A stretch of 64,000 nucleotides of DNA, taken from NCBI RefSeq assembly GCF_019279795.1, contig NC_056731.1, positions 860,613,999 to 860,677,998 of the forward strand. The letters are read 5' to 3'. Each line of letters begins with the position of its first letter. Positions within the stretch are counted from its first letter, which is position 1. The DNA comes from Protopterus annectens (Eukaryota > Chordata > Ceratodontiformes > Protopteridae). A program made the position numbers and the translations under genes. Of this stretch, positions 55,561 through 64,000 are shown piece after piece. The notes below the pieces were generated by a model. That model ran no database searches. It had not been told where the DNA came from and saw nothing but the letters and a program-made list of their open reading frames with translations.

Positions 55561-56365
55561 CTGCAGAGAGACACACAGCACACTGTTCAGAAACACACAA
55601 TTAGGAAATAGAAAAAATGAAAATATGGTACTTTTAAAACTGCAAGTTTGTACTTAACAGAAGACTAAAATTCACTACTGCAAGTTTCACTTAGCTTCAG
55701 CTTGTAATGCAGATGTTTGTAGCCAAACAAGTCTCTCAGGAGTTGAGCATAAAATGATTTCTCAAACTTTGTAGCTAGCACTTAAAGTACAGAGGAATCC
55801 CTCTAGGCTATTAAATATCAGATAACAAAGTAGTGATAACACCACCCCCTCTTATAGCAAAATAACTGCAGAGAAACACACAGCACACTGTTCAGAAACA
55901 CACAATTAGGAAACAGAAAAAATGAAAATACAGTACTTTTAAAACTGCAAGTTTCTACTTAACAGAAGACTAAAATTCACTACTGCAAGTTTCACTTAGC
56001 TTCAGCTTGTAATGCAGATGTTTGTAGCCAAGCAAGTCTCTCAGGAGTTGAGCATAAAATGATTTCTCAAACTTTGTAGCTAGCACTTAAAGTACAGAAG
56101 AATCCCTCTAGGCTGTTAAATATAAGATAACAAAGACGTGATAACACCACCCCCTCTTATATCAAAATAACTGCAGAGACACACACAGTGCACTGTTCAG
56201 AAACACACAATTAGGAAACAGAAAAAAATGAAAATACAGTACTTTTAAAACTGCAAGTTTCTACTTAACAGAAGACTAAAATTCACTACTGCAAGTTTCA
56301 CTTAGCTTCAGCTTGTAATGCAGATGTTTGTAGCCAAGCAAGTCTCTCAGGAGTTGAGCATTTTA
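55561..56365. repeat. 305-bp tandem array, 2.6 copies
   Basis: Units start at 55561, 55866 and 56171 with CTGCAGAGA.ACACACAG. Units one and two are about 97% identical by eye. The third is cut off after CTCAGGAGTTGAGCA. Each holds AAAATGAAAATA, AAAACTGCAAGTTT, CTTCAGCTTGTAATGCAG and ACACCACCCCCTCTTATA. No ORF. Low divergence indicates recent amplification. Confidence 0.92.
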
Positions 56366-57079
56366 CATCACTACACCTCTAAAACCAGTTTCACAGCCTG
56401 TCTAGATAAATTATTTACTGCCTACCCGGTGTTGGTACTCAGACCAAATTTTCTCTGTTCACGTTTACTATATACTCCAAATACATACCTTAACTATGAG
56501 CCAAAATGCTTTCTTCAGTAGCTGCAAGAAGAGGCTCTGGATTGTGCTAACTGGTGCATTGCTGTTCATGTGTAGTCTTAGATTCTGCTTTCAGAGAGAT
56601 AGTACCCTAGTAAATCAATTCCAGACCTCACATGTGCTATTTCCCCTGTAGTAAGTATCTGGAGCCGTGAATTTGTACATTCCAGCTGTCTCTGTAGCCA
56701 TTTTGGCTGAAATAGACATTCAGAGACAATGCAGCAATTGTGTGATATGTACTGGGAACCACCTATTATGTAAAAAACTGACAAAATGTGTGAGATATAT
56801 ATGTTACTGGAAGCAAATCTTTCACATGAAGCCACTACACTCAAGAAGCAGGTTGTCAGTACCCTACAGCATCACACTAAATCAAATACACGCAGCTCAG
56901 ACCAAACACATAGAACAACCTAGCTAAACCACAATGATCTCTTAAATGCAACCTTAAAAACAAGTAGCCTCAGCAACCCACAAATGCACAACCCAGACAG
57001 CACCCACCATGAAACACACATCTGTGAATCACACTGTTTCAGATTAAAAGCCCATGAGGCAAACCTCCACATAGTCCAA

Positions 57080-57861
57080 TATCCTAGCCTAGGACTCGTA
57101 GACTCAATGATATACACCACTGCACCACTTACTAGGCTTTGCAAGGCTTATCATGTACAAGGATTCGCCACATCACAACATGCACTCTATCCCTGCACCA
57201 CAAGTACACATATGATCTAGTCATAGTCCACATGGGTGCAAATGACTTGAGATGTACCTCCCTGGACCACATGAAGAAAGATAGGATGGAGCTCTTGGAA
57301 TATGTGTCCAAGGCAGGTATGCACCTAGCCTTGAGCAGCATTCTGCCATCAGTAAGAATAAAGCTACAATATGAATAAAAGATTATGGACAAGGAGAAGG
57401 TCACAGTCAGCTGCCTGTCCAGTGCCAGGATTCATCAGATCAAGCACGCACTCAAGTCCCTCAACAACAAGTACCATTATGACTCTGCCATAGTTCATGT
57501 TGGAGTGAATGACTTGAAATGTACCTCAATGGACTATATGAAGAGAGACCTGACTGAGCTCTCAGAATATGTGTCAAAGGCAGGTATGTCCCTAGCCCTA
57601 AGCAGCATTGTACTTTTACTCAGGATGATGCCTCGATATAAACAAAAAATGATTGACTTCAACAATTGGCTTAGCTTCTGGTGTCAGTCCAGGGGGATCC
57701 AGTATCTGTCAGCCTGGGAAGATATGATTGACAGGCCACGCTGCTTTGCCTGTGATGGTCTTCACCTGTTGCCAGTTGGCTTTCGGTTGCTGGCAAAAGT
57801 AATTGCCTCCACCATAATGCCATTTTTAGGAAATGTCATAAGATCAAAATTCCCAATGTAA
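57080..57861 (+). pseudogene. CR1 ORF1 esterase (SGNH hydrolase) domain, internally duplicated
   Basis: LGLVDSMIYTTAPLTRLC near 57090-57140 is block I (GDS, here VDS). DLVIVHMGANDL (57208-57243) and again SAIVHVGVNDLKCTS (57484-57528) are block III (GxND). DGLHLLPVGFRLLAKVI (57753-57803) is block V with the catalytic D-x-x-H. The stretch from KYxYD to LRMMPRY is present twice (57139-57378 and 57460-57650), a tandem duplication of about 280 bp. CR1 ORF1 proteins carry such an esterase (established); its role in retrotransposition is unclear. The changed GDS serine environment and the stop at 57376 indicate decay. Confidence 0.8.
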
Positions 57862-57879
57862 CAAAATTCACTAGAGACA

Positions 57880-58500
57880 AACTCAGGGTTATGCTGCTTA
57901 ATGCTAGGAGTCTAAATCGGAAATTGCACTCACTGGAAGCACTCCTTACATTGGAAGATCCCAGTGTCTGTGCAGTCAGAGAGACATGGTTCAGGGCCAC
58001 AGAGAGCACCCCCAACCATCCAAGGCTACAATACATTCCACACGTTCAGACCTCAAAACAAGCATGAAAGAATCAAAGACGGAGGTGTATCCATCTTCAT
58101 TAAAGACAAATACACCCCAAGACTGATCAAACAATATGACTGCCTAGAGCTACTCCAAGTCCAAATAACTGTAGGTAAACCCCCCCTTCCATATCATTGT
58201 TAGCTATAGGTCCCCCACCATGAGCCATGAGAAACACTCTGCCTACCTGGACCTACTTGAGTCACTCACTGTACAGCCAAACACTTTGGTCATGGGTGAT
58301 TTCAACTATCCTTCAATGGATTGGGAGTCATATATGAGTAACAACATGCTCGCCCTAAGGTTCCTGGACTTTGTTAATATAAATGCCCTGGAGCAGATAG
58401 TCTGCACCCCTACAAGGGGCTCAAATGTCCTAGACTTATTACCACCAACATATGGGGTCTCTGTACTACCTCCTGTGTGTTGCCCTCCCTGGTAAGAGCT
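57880..58500 (+). pseudogene. CR1 endonuclease
   Basis: Blocks: RVMLLNARSLNRKLHSLEAL (57880-57940), VCAVRETWF (catalytic E), GYNTFHTF, KDGGVSIFIKDKYTPRLI, CLELLQVQIT, NTLVMGDFNYPSMDW (58283-58325, catalytic D-x-N), EQIVCTPTRGSNVLDLL (58390-58440). The SDH end is missing because of the deletion. Frames 57964-58203 and 58220-58495 are separated by one frameshift. Confidence 0.85.
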
Positions 58501-58589
58501 GATCAGTCTCGTTTGAAGTAAAGATTGTACCTGATCCCCACCAAGAGCAAAAAGGATGAAAATTTTCTCCAAAACAAATTATAGCCTCC

Positions 58590-59500
58590 TAAGGATATAC
58601 GATGGGCCCCTACTGTTTGGAATCTATTTCTCAGAAGTCCAGATGAAAATAGATGGCCTCTGGCTTACCAAGTTCACCGATGACTGCAAACTGGGTGCAG
58701 TCATTGAGTCCCCCATGATGCTGACATACTACAAAAAGGGCTTACCCAGACAAATGATTGGTGCCAAAGCCAAGGACTTAAACTAAATGCAAAAATATGT
58801 GTTATCATCCCTTTCAGCAAAGGGTAATTTCCTGCAAATTACAATATTAACAGTCCAGCTCAAATCCTGTGGCGAGAGATTTGGGAACACAGGTTGATAG
58901 CAGACTTAACTTTGATCACCATGTGCCCACAGTGGTAAGGAAGGCCTTCTTTGTGTTGCACATCTCATAAGTAAGGGCACTGCATCTGGAGATAAGGATG
59001 TTATAACTCCCCTGTACTCATCCCTCATCAGATCCCTAATAGAGTACAACACTCCCTTCTGTATATACCTCAGCAGACACCTGCAGCAGCTGGAGAGACC
59101 TCAGAGGTTTCTCACCTAGAAAATTCAGGGTCTTCAACACATGATCTACATGGACAGAGTGAAGGCCCTGTCACTGTACTCTGTGTCTTATAGGCTGCTG
59201 AAAGGAGACTTGTGCTTGGCCTACTGTCTCGGACGCTGCCCTAATGGAAATGCTGCATATCCAGAATTCAAATGGGACAAGATTCACTTACTCTAGGGAT
59301 CTTAACCTAGCCTGCAACATGAACAGGACATGCTGGAGACAGATAAGTTTCCCAGAAATTGCCACCCTCTGGAATTAACTCTCAATTCACGTAAAACAGA
59401 GCTCCTCAATGATCCTGTTTAAGCATAAGTTAGACAACTGGATGGGGGACCATAAATATACCCTGGTGGTGTCACATATGTCCCTCTTGGATAAGGGCAA
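58590..59500 (+). pseudogene. CR1 RT C-terminal half
   Basis: GPLLFGIYFSEVQ directly follows non-RT sequence at 58590. LTKFTDDCKLGAVIES has FTDD in place of FADD. Later parts (RDLGTQVDSRLNFDHH near 58880, LQQLERPQRFLT near 59090, the C-terminal helix near 59400) are in changing frames. Dead copy. Confidence 0.82.
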
Positions 59501-59659
59501 TTAGTGCTGATCATAGATTTGTGCTGCAAATATAAACCATGCAACTTGGTCAATAAGGAAACAAGGGTATAACATGGCTAGGCTTATAAAGATCCTAGGG
59601 TTAATAGGCTAGTGACCTCCTGTGAACCTATAAGTGAGTACAATGCATATTTGCCTCAG

Positions 59660-60950
59660 GGGAGATGACAGACAGTTCTAACTGCTTTGCCAAGTATGGC
59701 TTGGAGCTATCCTCCCAAGGCATTTACATGTTGGCTAAATACTTTTCCTCTCCCTTAGTGCCTTTTCTAGACAATGCAAGTCTTATAAATCTTCCAACAA
59801 AACGAAACAGAATCCAGATAACATAAAGGTGCTGCTGCTCAACACTAGGTTCCTTAAAAAAAAAACAACTGCATTCTGTACAAGCAATCGTTACCCTGGA
59901 AAATTGATAGATGCATCATCACTGAGACCTGGTTCAAGACCAATAAAAGCACACCAGTAGTGACAGGTTGCTGCTGCTCAACACTAGGTTCCTTAAAAAA
60001 AAAAAAAAAAACCTCCTTTCCATACAAGTAATCCTTACCCTGGAAAAAACTGATACATGCATCATCACTGAGACCTGGTTCAAGACCAATAAAAGCACAC
60101 CAGTAGTGATAGGTTTCTTACCCTGGAAAATTGATAGATGCATCATCACTGAGACCTGGTTCAAGACCAATAAAAGCACACCAGTAGTGATAGGTTGCTG
60201 CTGCTCAACACTAGGATCCTTAAAAAAAATTAAAAAAAAAAAAACTCCTTTCCATACAAGCAATCCTTACCCTGGAAAAATTGATACATGCATCATCACT
60301 GAGACCTGGTTCAAGACCAATAAAAGCACACCAGTAGTGATAGGTTTCAATGTCTATCACACTAGATGAAGGCACTAAGGTGGCAGTATCTCCATATTCT
60401 TAAAAATGACATTTCACATTCAGACCCATTAGCAAGATAATGACTTGGGACTACTCCACATCCAACTTACTATTAACAAAACCTGCTATATCATAGTTAA
60501 CTATAGGACCTCATCTGTGTCCCCCTCAGTCCATACCTCCTATCTAACTAATATGGAGTTCCTGTACTTTAAGTCAAACACCATTCTCCTAGGAGACTTC
60601 AACTACCCCTCCAATAACTGGGATACATACACATCCTCAAACCTGTATGCCCAGAAATTTCTGAAGTTAACTCTCCAGACCAGCTAGTCCGCACCCCAAA
60701 AAGGGGCAATAAAATCCTAGACATGATCCTTACAAGTATGGAACAGATTTGCTCCCAGTCGATTGTCATGTCTTCCTTGGTTAAATTGGGCCACAGGTCA
60801 GACTCTTTTACCATAAAACTGAAGCCAGAAGCATTCTCCAGTACCTCAGCATTCAAGATTATGCAAAGGCTTGCCACCAGATTTTGTGCACATGTAAACA
60901 ACTCTGTAGATGCAGCTATCCCCCTCCAAAGTAAATATAATTTGTTAAAA
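59660..60950 (+). mobile_element. CR1 LINE fragment, end of esterase to endonuclease, internally amplified
   Basis: Begins NCFAKYGLELSSQGIYMLAK (end of ORF1 esterase, H of D-x-x-H changed) at about 59680-59740. The endonuclease start is repeated several times (next entry), then GGSISIF, LLHIQLTINKTCYIIVNYR, NTILLGDFNYPSNNWD (60580-60625), LVRTPKRGNKILDMILTS. It ends near 60950, where an opposite-strand CR1 begins. Confidence 0.82.
59829..60350 (+). repeat. Four-copy tandem expansion of the endonuclease ETWF segment
   Basis: CATCATCACTGAGACCTGGT with AAGACCAATAAAAGCACACC occurs at about 59911, 60056, 60138 and 60288, so spacing is 145, 82 and 150 bp. The long units add GGTTGCTGCTGCTCAACACT, an A-tract of variable length (9-18 A, one with a T) and CATACAAGCAATCCTTACC. 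The open frame 59968-60369 therefore repeats CIITETWFKTNKSTPVV. Repeats with A-tract-bearing units suggest slippage or template switching. Confidence 0.9.
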
Positions 60951-61545
60951 TCAGGCATCTTGTTGTTTAGACGTCTGGCATTGAGCAGAGCCACACTGAT
61001 GTGATCTTGTTGTGGATTTGACATGTCTGTTACTTTGGGATATCCTTAAAAAAGCACTGTGGGGGCATGAAAGGCTTTAGCCATTATGTGGAAGCCATAG
61101 AACAAAAAGTGCAAGCCATTCTTAGCAAAGCATGTAGGACTGTCAGACATCTTGTCCCATGTTTACTCGTACTGTATCCCCCTTAAATGACACTAATTAT
61201 TTAGCCAGTTGTTGAAGCCAGGTATTTTTTCTTTGTACCTCAACATCATTGTTGGAGAAAGAAGGATTCCACTTAGGATCAGAGTCTTGCCGGTGTTTGA
61301 GACATGCATGGGGAGATCTGACATGTCTCTCTGCATCTTCCTCAGTGTTCTGTGTGCCAAGTTATTCACACCCACATGGACTATACACCATGTTATAGTC
61401 ATATTTGTTTAGGTCAGAGATCCTGGCACCAAAAAAACAATTCACTGCCGCCCTGTCTTTGTCCAGCCTGGTGCAAGGAGAATCAGTTTGTCTAACTATG
61501 GTGTCACTGATCACCAAAGCATTTTGAGTAGAGTGTTATGATGGC
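60950..61545 (-). mobile_element. CR1 LINE fragment, ORF1 esterase to endonuclease start
   Basis: On the minus strand: LVISDTIVRQTDSPCTRLD (block I, about 61510-61455), CIVHVGVNNLAHRTLRKMQR (block III, 61385-61325), LILSGILLSPTMMLRYKEKI, then after stops a degenerate block V, and ISVALLNARRLNNKMPDFNK (61010-60955), the endonuclease start. It meets the plus-strand CR1 endonuclease near 60950, so the two lie tail-to-tail. A different CR1 subfamily from the 57 kb copy, judging from the esterase sequence. Confidence 0.82.
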
Positions 61546-61649
61546 TTTGGCCAGGGGAGGCCTGTGCTATTGGACTGCCAGACTGCAGCCCCCTCAACTT
61601 CAAACTAACAAAAGAAAAAAAAGAAAAAGAAAAAAATAAGAAAAAAAAT

Positions 61650-62016
61650 ATTTTAAAATTTCGTGGACTTCGCGCATGCGCACTAGTCCAGACTGCTGCT
61701 GAGACAGTCTGGAGCATGGAGCATGAGCAGATTGTCTCAGCAGCAGTCCTGATTGAGACACGTGAACAGGAGCGCTCCCACAAGTCTATGCAGTTTTAAA
61801 CTGCATAGACTGCCTGGGAACTCGCTGGGGAAAAGCGTCGGGGTCGGATTGCAAGGTCGGCAGTCAGGAGAAGGATCTCGGGTCTGGATTGGTTTGCTGC
61901 AGGGGAAGATCTCGCGACAGGCAAGGTCGGATTTACGCGGGTGTTTCAGCTGCACTTGTCGGGGGTTTTGTGGATTTAATGGTGGTTTTGCGGACAGGGA
62001 TGTACTACAGGACCAG
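61650..62016 (+). other. GC-rich CpG block with palindromes and a donor-like site
   Basis: Unlike the surroundings it has many CpG (CTTCGCGCATGCGCAC, TCTCGCGACAGG, TTTACGCGGGTG) and two palindromes: 61691-61710 with 61729-61748 (GACTGCTGCTGAGACA arms) and 61784-61810 (GTCTATGCAGTTT arms, one-base centre). It ends ACCAG|GTAAGT at 62012-62022, a consensus 5' splice site. It could be the 5' UTR/promoter of the neighbouring minus-strand CR1, or a host first exon on the plus strand. The sequence does not decide. Confidence 0.4.
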
Positions 62017-62030
62017 GTAAGTGTACAGGG

Positions 62031-62034
<4 letters not shown>

Positions 62035-62114
<80 letters not shown>
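62035..62114. repeat. (TG)n microsatellite
   Basis: About 80 bp pure TG directly behind the splice-donor-like site. Confidence 0.98.
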
Positions 62115-62116
<2 letters not shown>

Positions 62117-62327
62117 AAAATGCCCCTGGTGCAATATACTGGTGGTTAGGCTCATGGTGGTGTGGTAGGGAATACCTCAGGCTTGAACCCTGTACCTTGT
62201 ATGCAGGTGTTAAAGACCTGAATTCCCTACCCACCACCATTTGTAAAAAAAATTGCAGATTTTTGCCTCATATTTGATCTGATCTGTTCCTCATAATATC
62301 TGTGGTTTACAAATGTTGCAATGCTTA

Positions 62328-62826
62328 ATATTTGATGGTGCAGTGGTAGCATTGTTGCCTCACAGCTGCAGGTTCTCAGGTTTGCTTCTTGGCTGGGGTG
62401 CCTTCTTTGTGGGGGTCTGTATCTTCTCCCTGTGTTTGTGTGGGTTTGCTTTTGTGTCCTCCCATGTTACAAAGACATGTCTGCATTATTTCTTCCTGGG
62501 CCTCTGCTGAAATTTTTTTTTGTTCCAAGGCAGACTGTCCTGATTAACAAATGTTAAATAAAATTGACAGGCATTTGAATTTCAGACTTCAGGTTTCTGA
62601 ATGTTTAGTTCCTTACATATTTGATGGTGCAGTGGCAGTATTGTTGCCTCACAGCTATAGGTTTTCTGGTTTGATTCTTGGCTGGGGTGCCTTCTGTGAG
62701 GAGTCTGCATCTTATCCCTGTGTTTGTGTGGATTTGCTCTGGTGTCCTGCCATTTTACAAAGACATGTGTCTACAGTATTTCTCCCTGGGCCTCTGCTGA
62801 AAATTGTTTTTGTTCCATCAGAAGTA
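62328..62826 (+). mobile_element. tRNA-headed SINE with an L2-type tail, tandemly duplicated
   Basis: Two units 289 bp apart (62332 and 62621) begin TTGATGGTGCAGTGG with TTGTTGCCTCACAGCT, a tRNA-like A box and decayed B box region, then GGCTGGGGTGCCTTCT, TTACAAAGACATGT, and end CTGGGCCTCTGCTGAAA with TGTTCCA. That end is the same as the L2 tails here (GGGCCTCTGCTGAAAATGGG at 25326). The units are separated by GAATTTCAGA(C/T)TTC-type sequence, which also follows unit two, so the flank was duplicated with the SINE. Confidence 0.78.
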
Positions 62827-62982
62827 AAATTGACAGGCATTTGAATTTCAGATTTCATATTCTTCAGAAAATACATAGTAAAACAGCGTTTTATTTTAGC
62901 AATAAATATATAGTAACGCAACCTTTTATTATATCAATTTTTAAGTTTATAAGATGGCTATTTGAAATTTGTCCTTATTTTT

Positions 62983-63161
62983 GGGACTGTAATACCCTGT
63001 TAGTGGCTTTGTCCAGGTTTTTTGTGCTAAGGTTGACAGCTATGGCAAGAACTGAATTCACTGAATATGTTTGAGGGCTGTATTCCCTCATTACTGGGTT
63101 TGTCCAGGTGTTTTGTGCTAAGAGGTTGACAGCTATGGTGAGAACTGAATTCATTAAATGA
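62983..63161. repeat. Two tandem units of about 90 bp
   Basis: Both contain GTATTCCCT or AATACCCTG, GGSTTTGTCCAGGT, TTTTGTGCTAAG, GTTGACAGCTATGG and GAGAACTGAATTCA/CAAGAACTGAATTCA. A possible third, diverged relative lies near 63455-63520 (TTTGGCTTTTTCCAGAC, TTGTGCTGCGAAGTTGA). Confidence 0.8.
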
Positions 63162-63190
63162 TAGCCATTTAAGTTTCAGTCTTCCTCTCT

Positions 63191-63388
63191 TTCACAAAGC
63201 AGCTGATTTGGCGTAGTGGTATGTTGCTCTTGACTGTTTTGCACAGGGACCTTGGCAGTAAAATGTACGGTGGTAACACAGCATTTTTCTTTCACAAAGC
63301 AGGTGATTTGGCATAGTGGTATGTTATTCTGACTCTTGCACAGGGACCTTGGCAGTAAAATGTATGGTGGTAACACAGCATTTTATTC
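63191..63388. repeat. Two tandem units of 100 bp with a tRNA A-box-like motif
   Basis: TTCACAAAGCAG.TGATTTGG starts each unit (63191, 63291), followed by CGTAGTGGTATGTT or CATAGTGGTATGTT, GCACAGGGACCTTGGCAGT and ACGGTGGTAACACAGCATTT. TGGCGTAGTGG fits an A box, but no B box follows, so a SINE origin is only a guess. Confidence 0.8.
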
Positions 63389-63589
63389 TAGCAGCTTTCC
63401 AAGATTATACAAGCAATGTTTAATGTGTCCCTGGTTTTGCCCTTTGACCCACCCCAATAAATTTGGCTTTTTCCAGACTTCTTGTGCTGCGAAGTTGAGA
63501 TGCAGTTGAGTATTGAGTAGATTTTACAAGGAGCTGAGAGCTGCAGGGAAGAGAAGTTTAGTGCTGATTATGCTAAGTCAGCTCACATT

Positions 63590-63670
63590 GCTAATAGCAC
63601 AAAAGGTTGTGTACTTGCTTTTGATGCAGAAGGTTGTTGGTTCTACTCCCATAAGGGGTGAATGCTGCCG
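63590..63670 (+). mobile_element. Possible tRNA-derived SINE head, degenerate
   Basis: GTTGGTTCTACTCCCATAAG at 63637-63656 looks like a B-box arm (GGTTCtAcTCC). Upstream TAGCACAAAAGGTTGTGTAC could be a worn A-box side. No tail recognised. Weak. Confidence 0.3.
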
Positions 63671-63902
63671 TATTGAAAATTAAGATACTAACTATGAGCC
63701 TGTTATCAGTTTGCCATCCATTTCCTATTGCAATATTACTAGCTTATTTTTAATGTAATTTAGGCAATTTATTCCTCAGGGCATCAGACACTTTATTTTT
63801 CGATGAAACCATGAAATATAAAGGTGATTGCTAGCACCAACCTCTTCATTACAGATTTATTTAACGTGGAATTATTTAGATGACTTTTTTACTACTTCTG
63901 AG

Positions 63903-63973
63903 ATTGTGCATATTTACTGATAATGGTGGACTGTAGAATTGTGCATATTTACTGATAATAGTGGACTGTAGAA
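63903..63973. repeat. 35-bp direct repeat, two copies
   Basis: ATTGTGCATATTTACTGATA then ATRGTGGACTGTAGA occurs twice back to back, one base different. Recent slippage duplication. Confidence 0.9.
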
Positions 63974-64000
63974 GTTTGAGTAGACTTTTATGATGGAAAT

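Larger units (their letters stand above)
56540..59640 (+). mobile_element. CR1 LINE with ORF1 esterase, endonuclease and partial RT
   Basis: The only copy here that extends upstream into ORF1. Order: Cys-rich/coiled segment (56660-56900), esterase (57080-57861, internally duplicated), endonuclease (57880-58500), RT from the VLGP.LFG block on (58590-59490), 3' UTR with ATGGCTAGGCTTATAAAG, and a single 8-bp-like tail unit TGTGAACCTATAAG at 59620. About 900 bp of RT between endonuclease and motif 'GPLLFG' are deleted. Confidence 0.88.

Noticed and set aside
59829..60350. CRISPR-like or other spaced repeat array
   Set aside because: Repeats are parts of a CR1 endonuclease with uneven spacing, in a vertebrate setting.
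60599..61024. 141-codon minus-strand frame as one gene
   Set aside because: Only its first 25 or so codons are CR1 endonuclease; the rest is the antisense of the plus-strand CR1.
61737..62240. 167-codon frame over the TG repeat
   Set aside because: Half of it is the repeat. The GC-rich part is discussed as a regulatory or exon candidate, but the frame itself is not supported.

Overview
The window looks like intergenic or intronic DNA of a repeat-rich vertebrate. There is no operon-like organisation, no long intact host gene and no rRNA or canonical tRNA gene. What can be read is a layered deposit of transposable elements with microsatellites between them. The combination is CR1 LINEs with 8-bp tails, L2-like LINEs, an L1/Tx1 LINE, a DIRS tyrosine-recombinase retrotransposon, a hAT transposon, hammerhead-bearing Penelope-like inserts, and tRNA-headed SINEs of fish and MIR type. 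This points to a non-mammalian vertebrate with a bulky genome, such as a lungfish, an amphibian or an early-branching ray-finned fish. The species call is inference and weak.

Layout. 0-1.7 kb: two L2-like LINE fragments (-). 2.4-8.6 kb: MIR/CORE-type SINEs, a foldback DNA transposon (3.6-4.4), a CA microsatellite and a CR1 copy (6.0-8.2, +). 11.4-21.55 kb: one L1/Tx1-type LINE split by three later insertions: an L2 tail fragment (11.7-12.3), a 5.6 kb composite that itself holds a nearly full-length L2 (14.9-18.9), and a Penelope-like piece (19.3-19.5). 21.6-25.4 kb: a CR1 fragment (-), then an L2 with an inverted companion fragment and a 197-bp hammerhead-ribozyme insert. 25.4-35.8 kb: mostly unassigned AT-rich DNA, with one LINE fragment, one SINE whose 3' end resembles CR1, and a cluster of hairpins and TG repeats (33.1-34.4). 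35.87-36.94 kb: an internally deleted hAT whose right end was tandemly duplicated together with the left end of a neighbouring DIRS. 37.56-45.87 kb: that DIRS, with inverted terminal repeats, gag, RT, RNase H, tyrosine recombinase and internal complementary region, interrupted by an antisense CR1 (40.59-43.33). 47-54.6 kb: a DIRS relict, a SINE, a LINE relict, another SINE, a foldback and a CR1 (-). 54.7-61.6 kb: a 305-bp tandem array, a CR1 that keeps an ORF1 esterase domain, then two CR1 fragments in tail-to-tail inverted order, one with an internal four-copy expansion of an endonuclease segment. 61.65-64 kb: a GC-rich block with palindromes and a splice-donor-like site, a TG repeat, a duplicated SINE with an L2-type tail, and small tandem duplications.

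How the parts relate: the LINEs would have supplied the machinery for the SINEs that carry their tails (CR1-type tail at 31.4 kb, L2-type tail at 62.3-62.8 kb). Insertion order can be read from the nesting: L1/Tx1 is older than the composite and the Penelope piece; hAT and DIRS predate the 464-bp duplication; DIRS predates the CR1 inside it. Almost every coding stretch is broken by stops or frameshifts. The exceptions worth noting are a 411-codon CR1 reverse-transcriptase ORF at 41316-42551 and a 216-codon DIRS recombinase ORF at 44768-45418.
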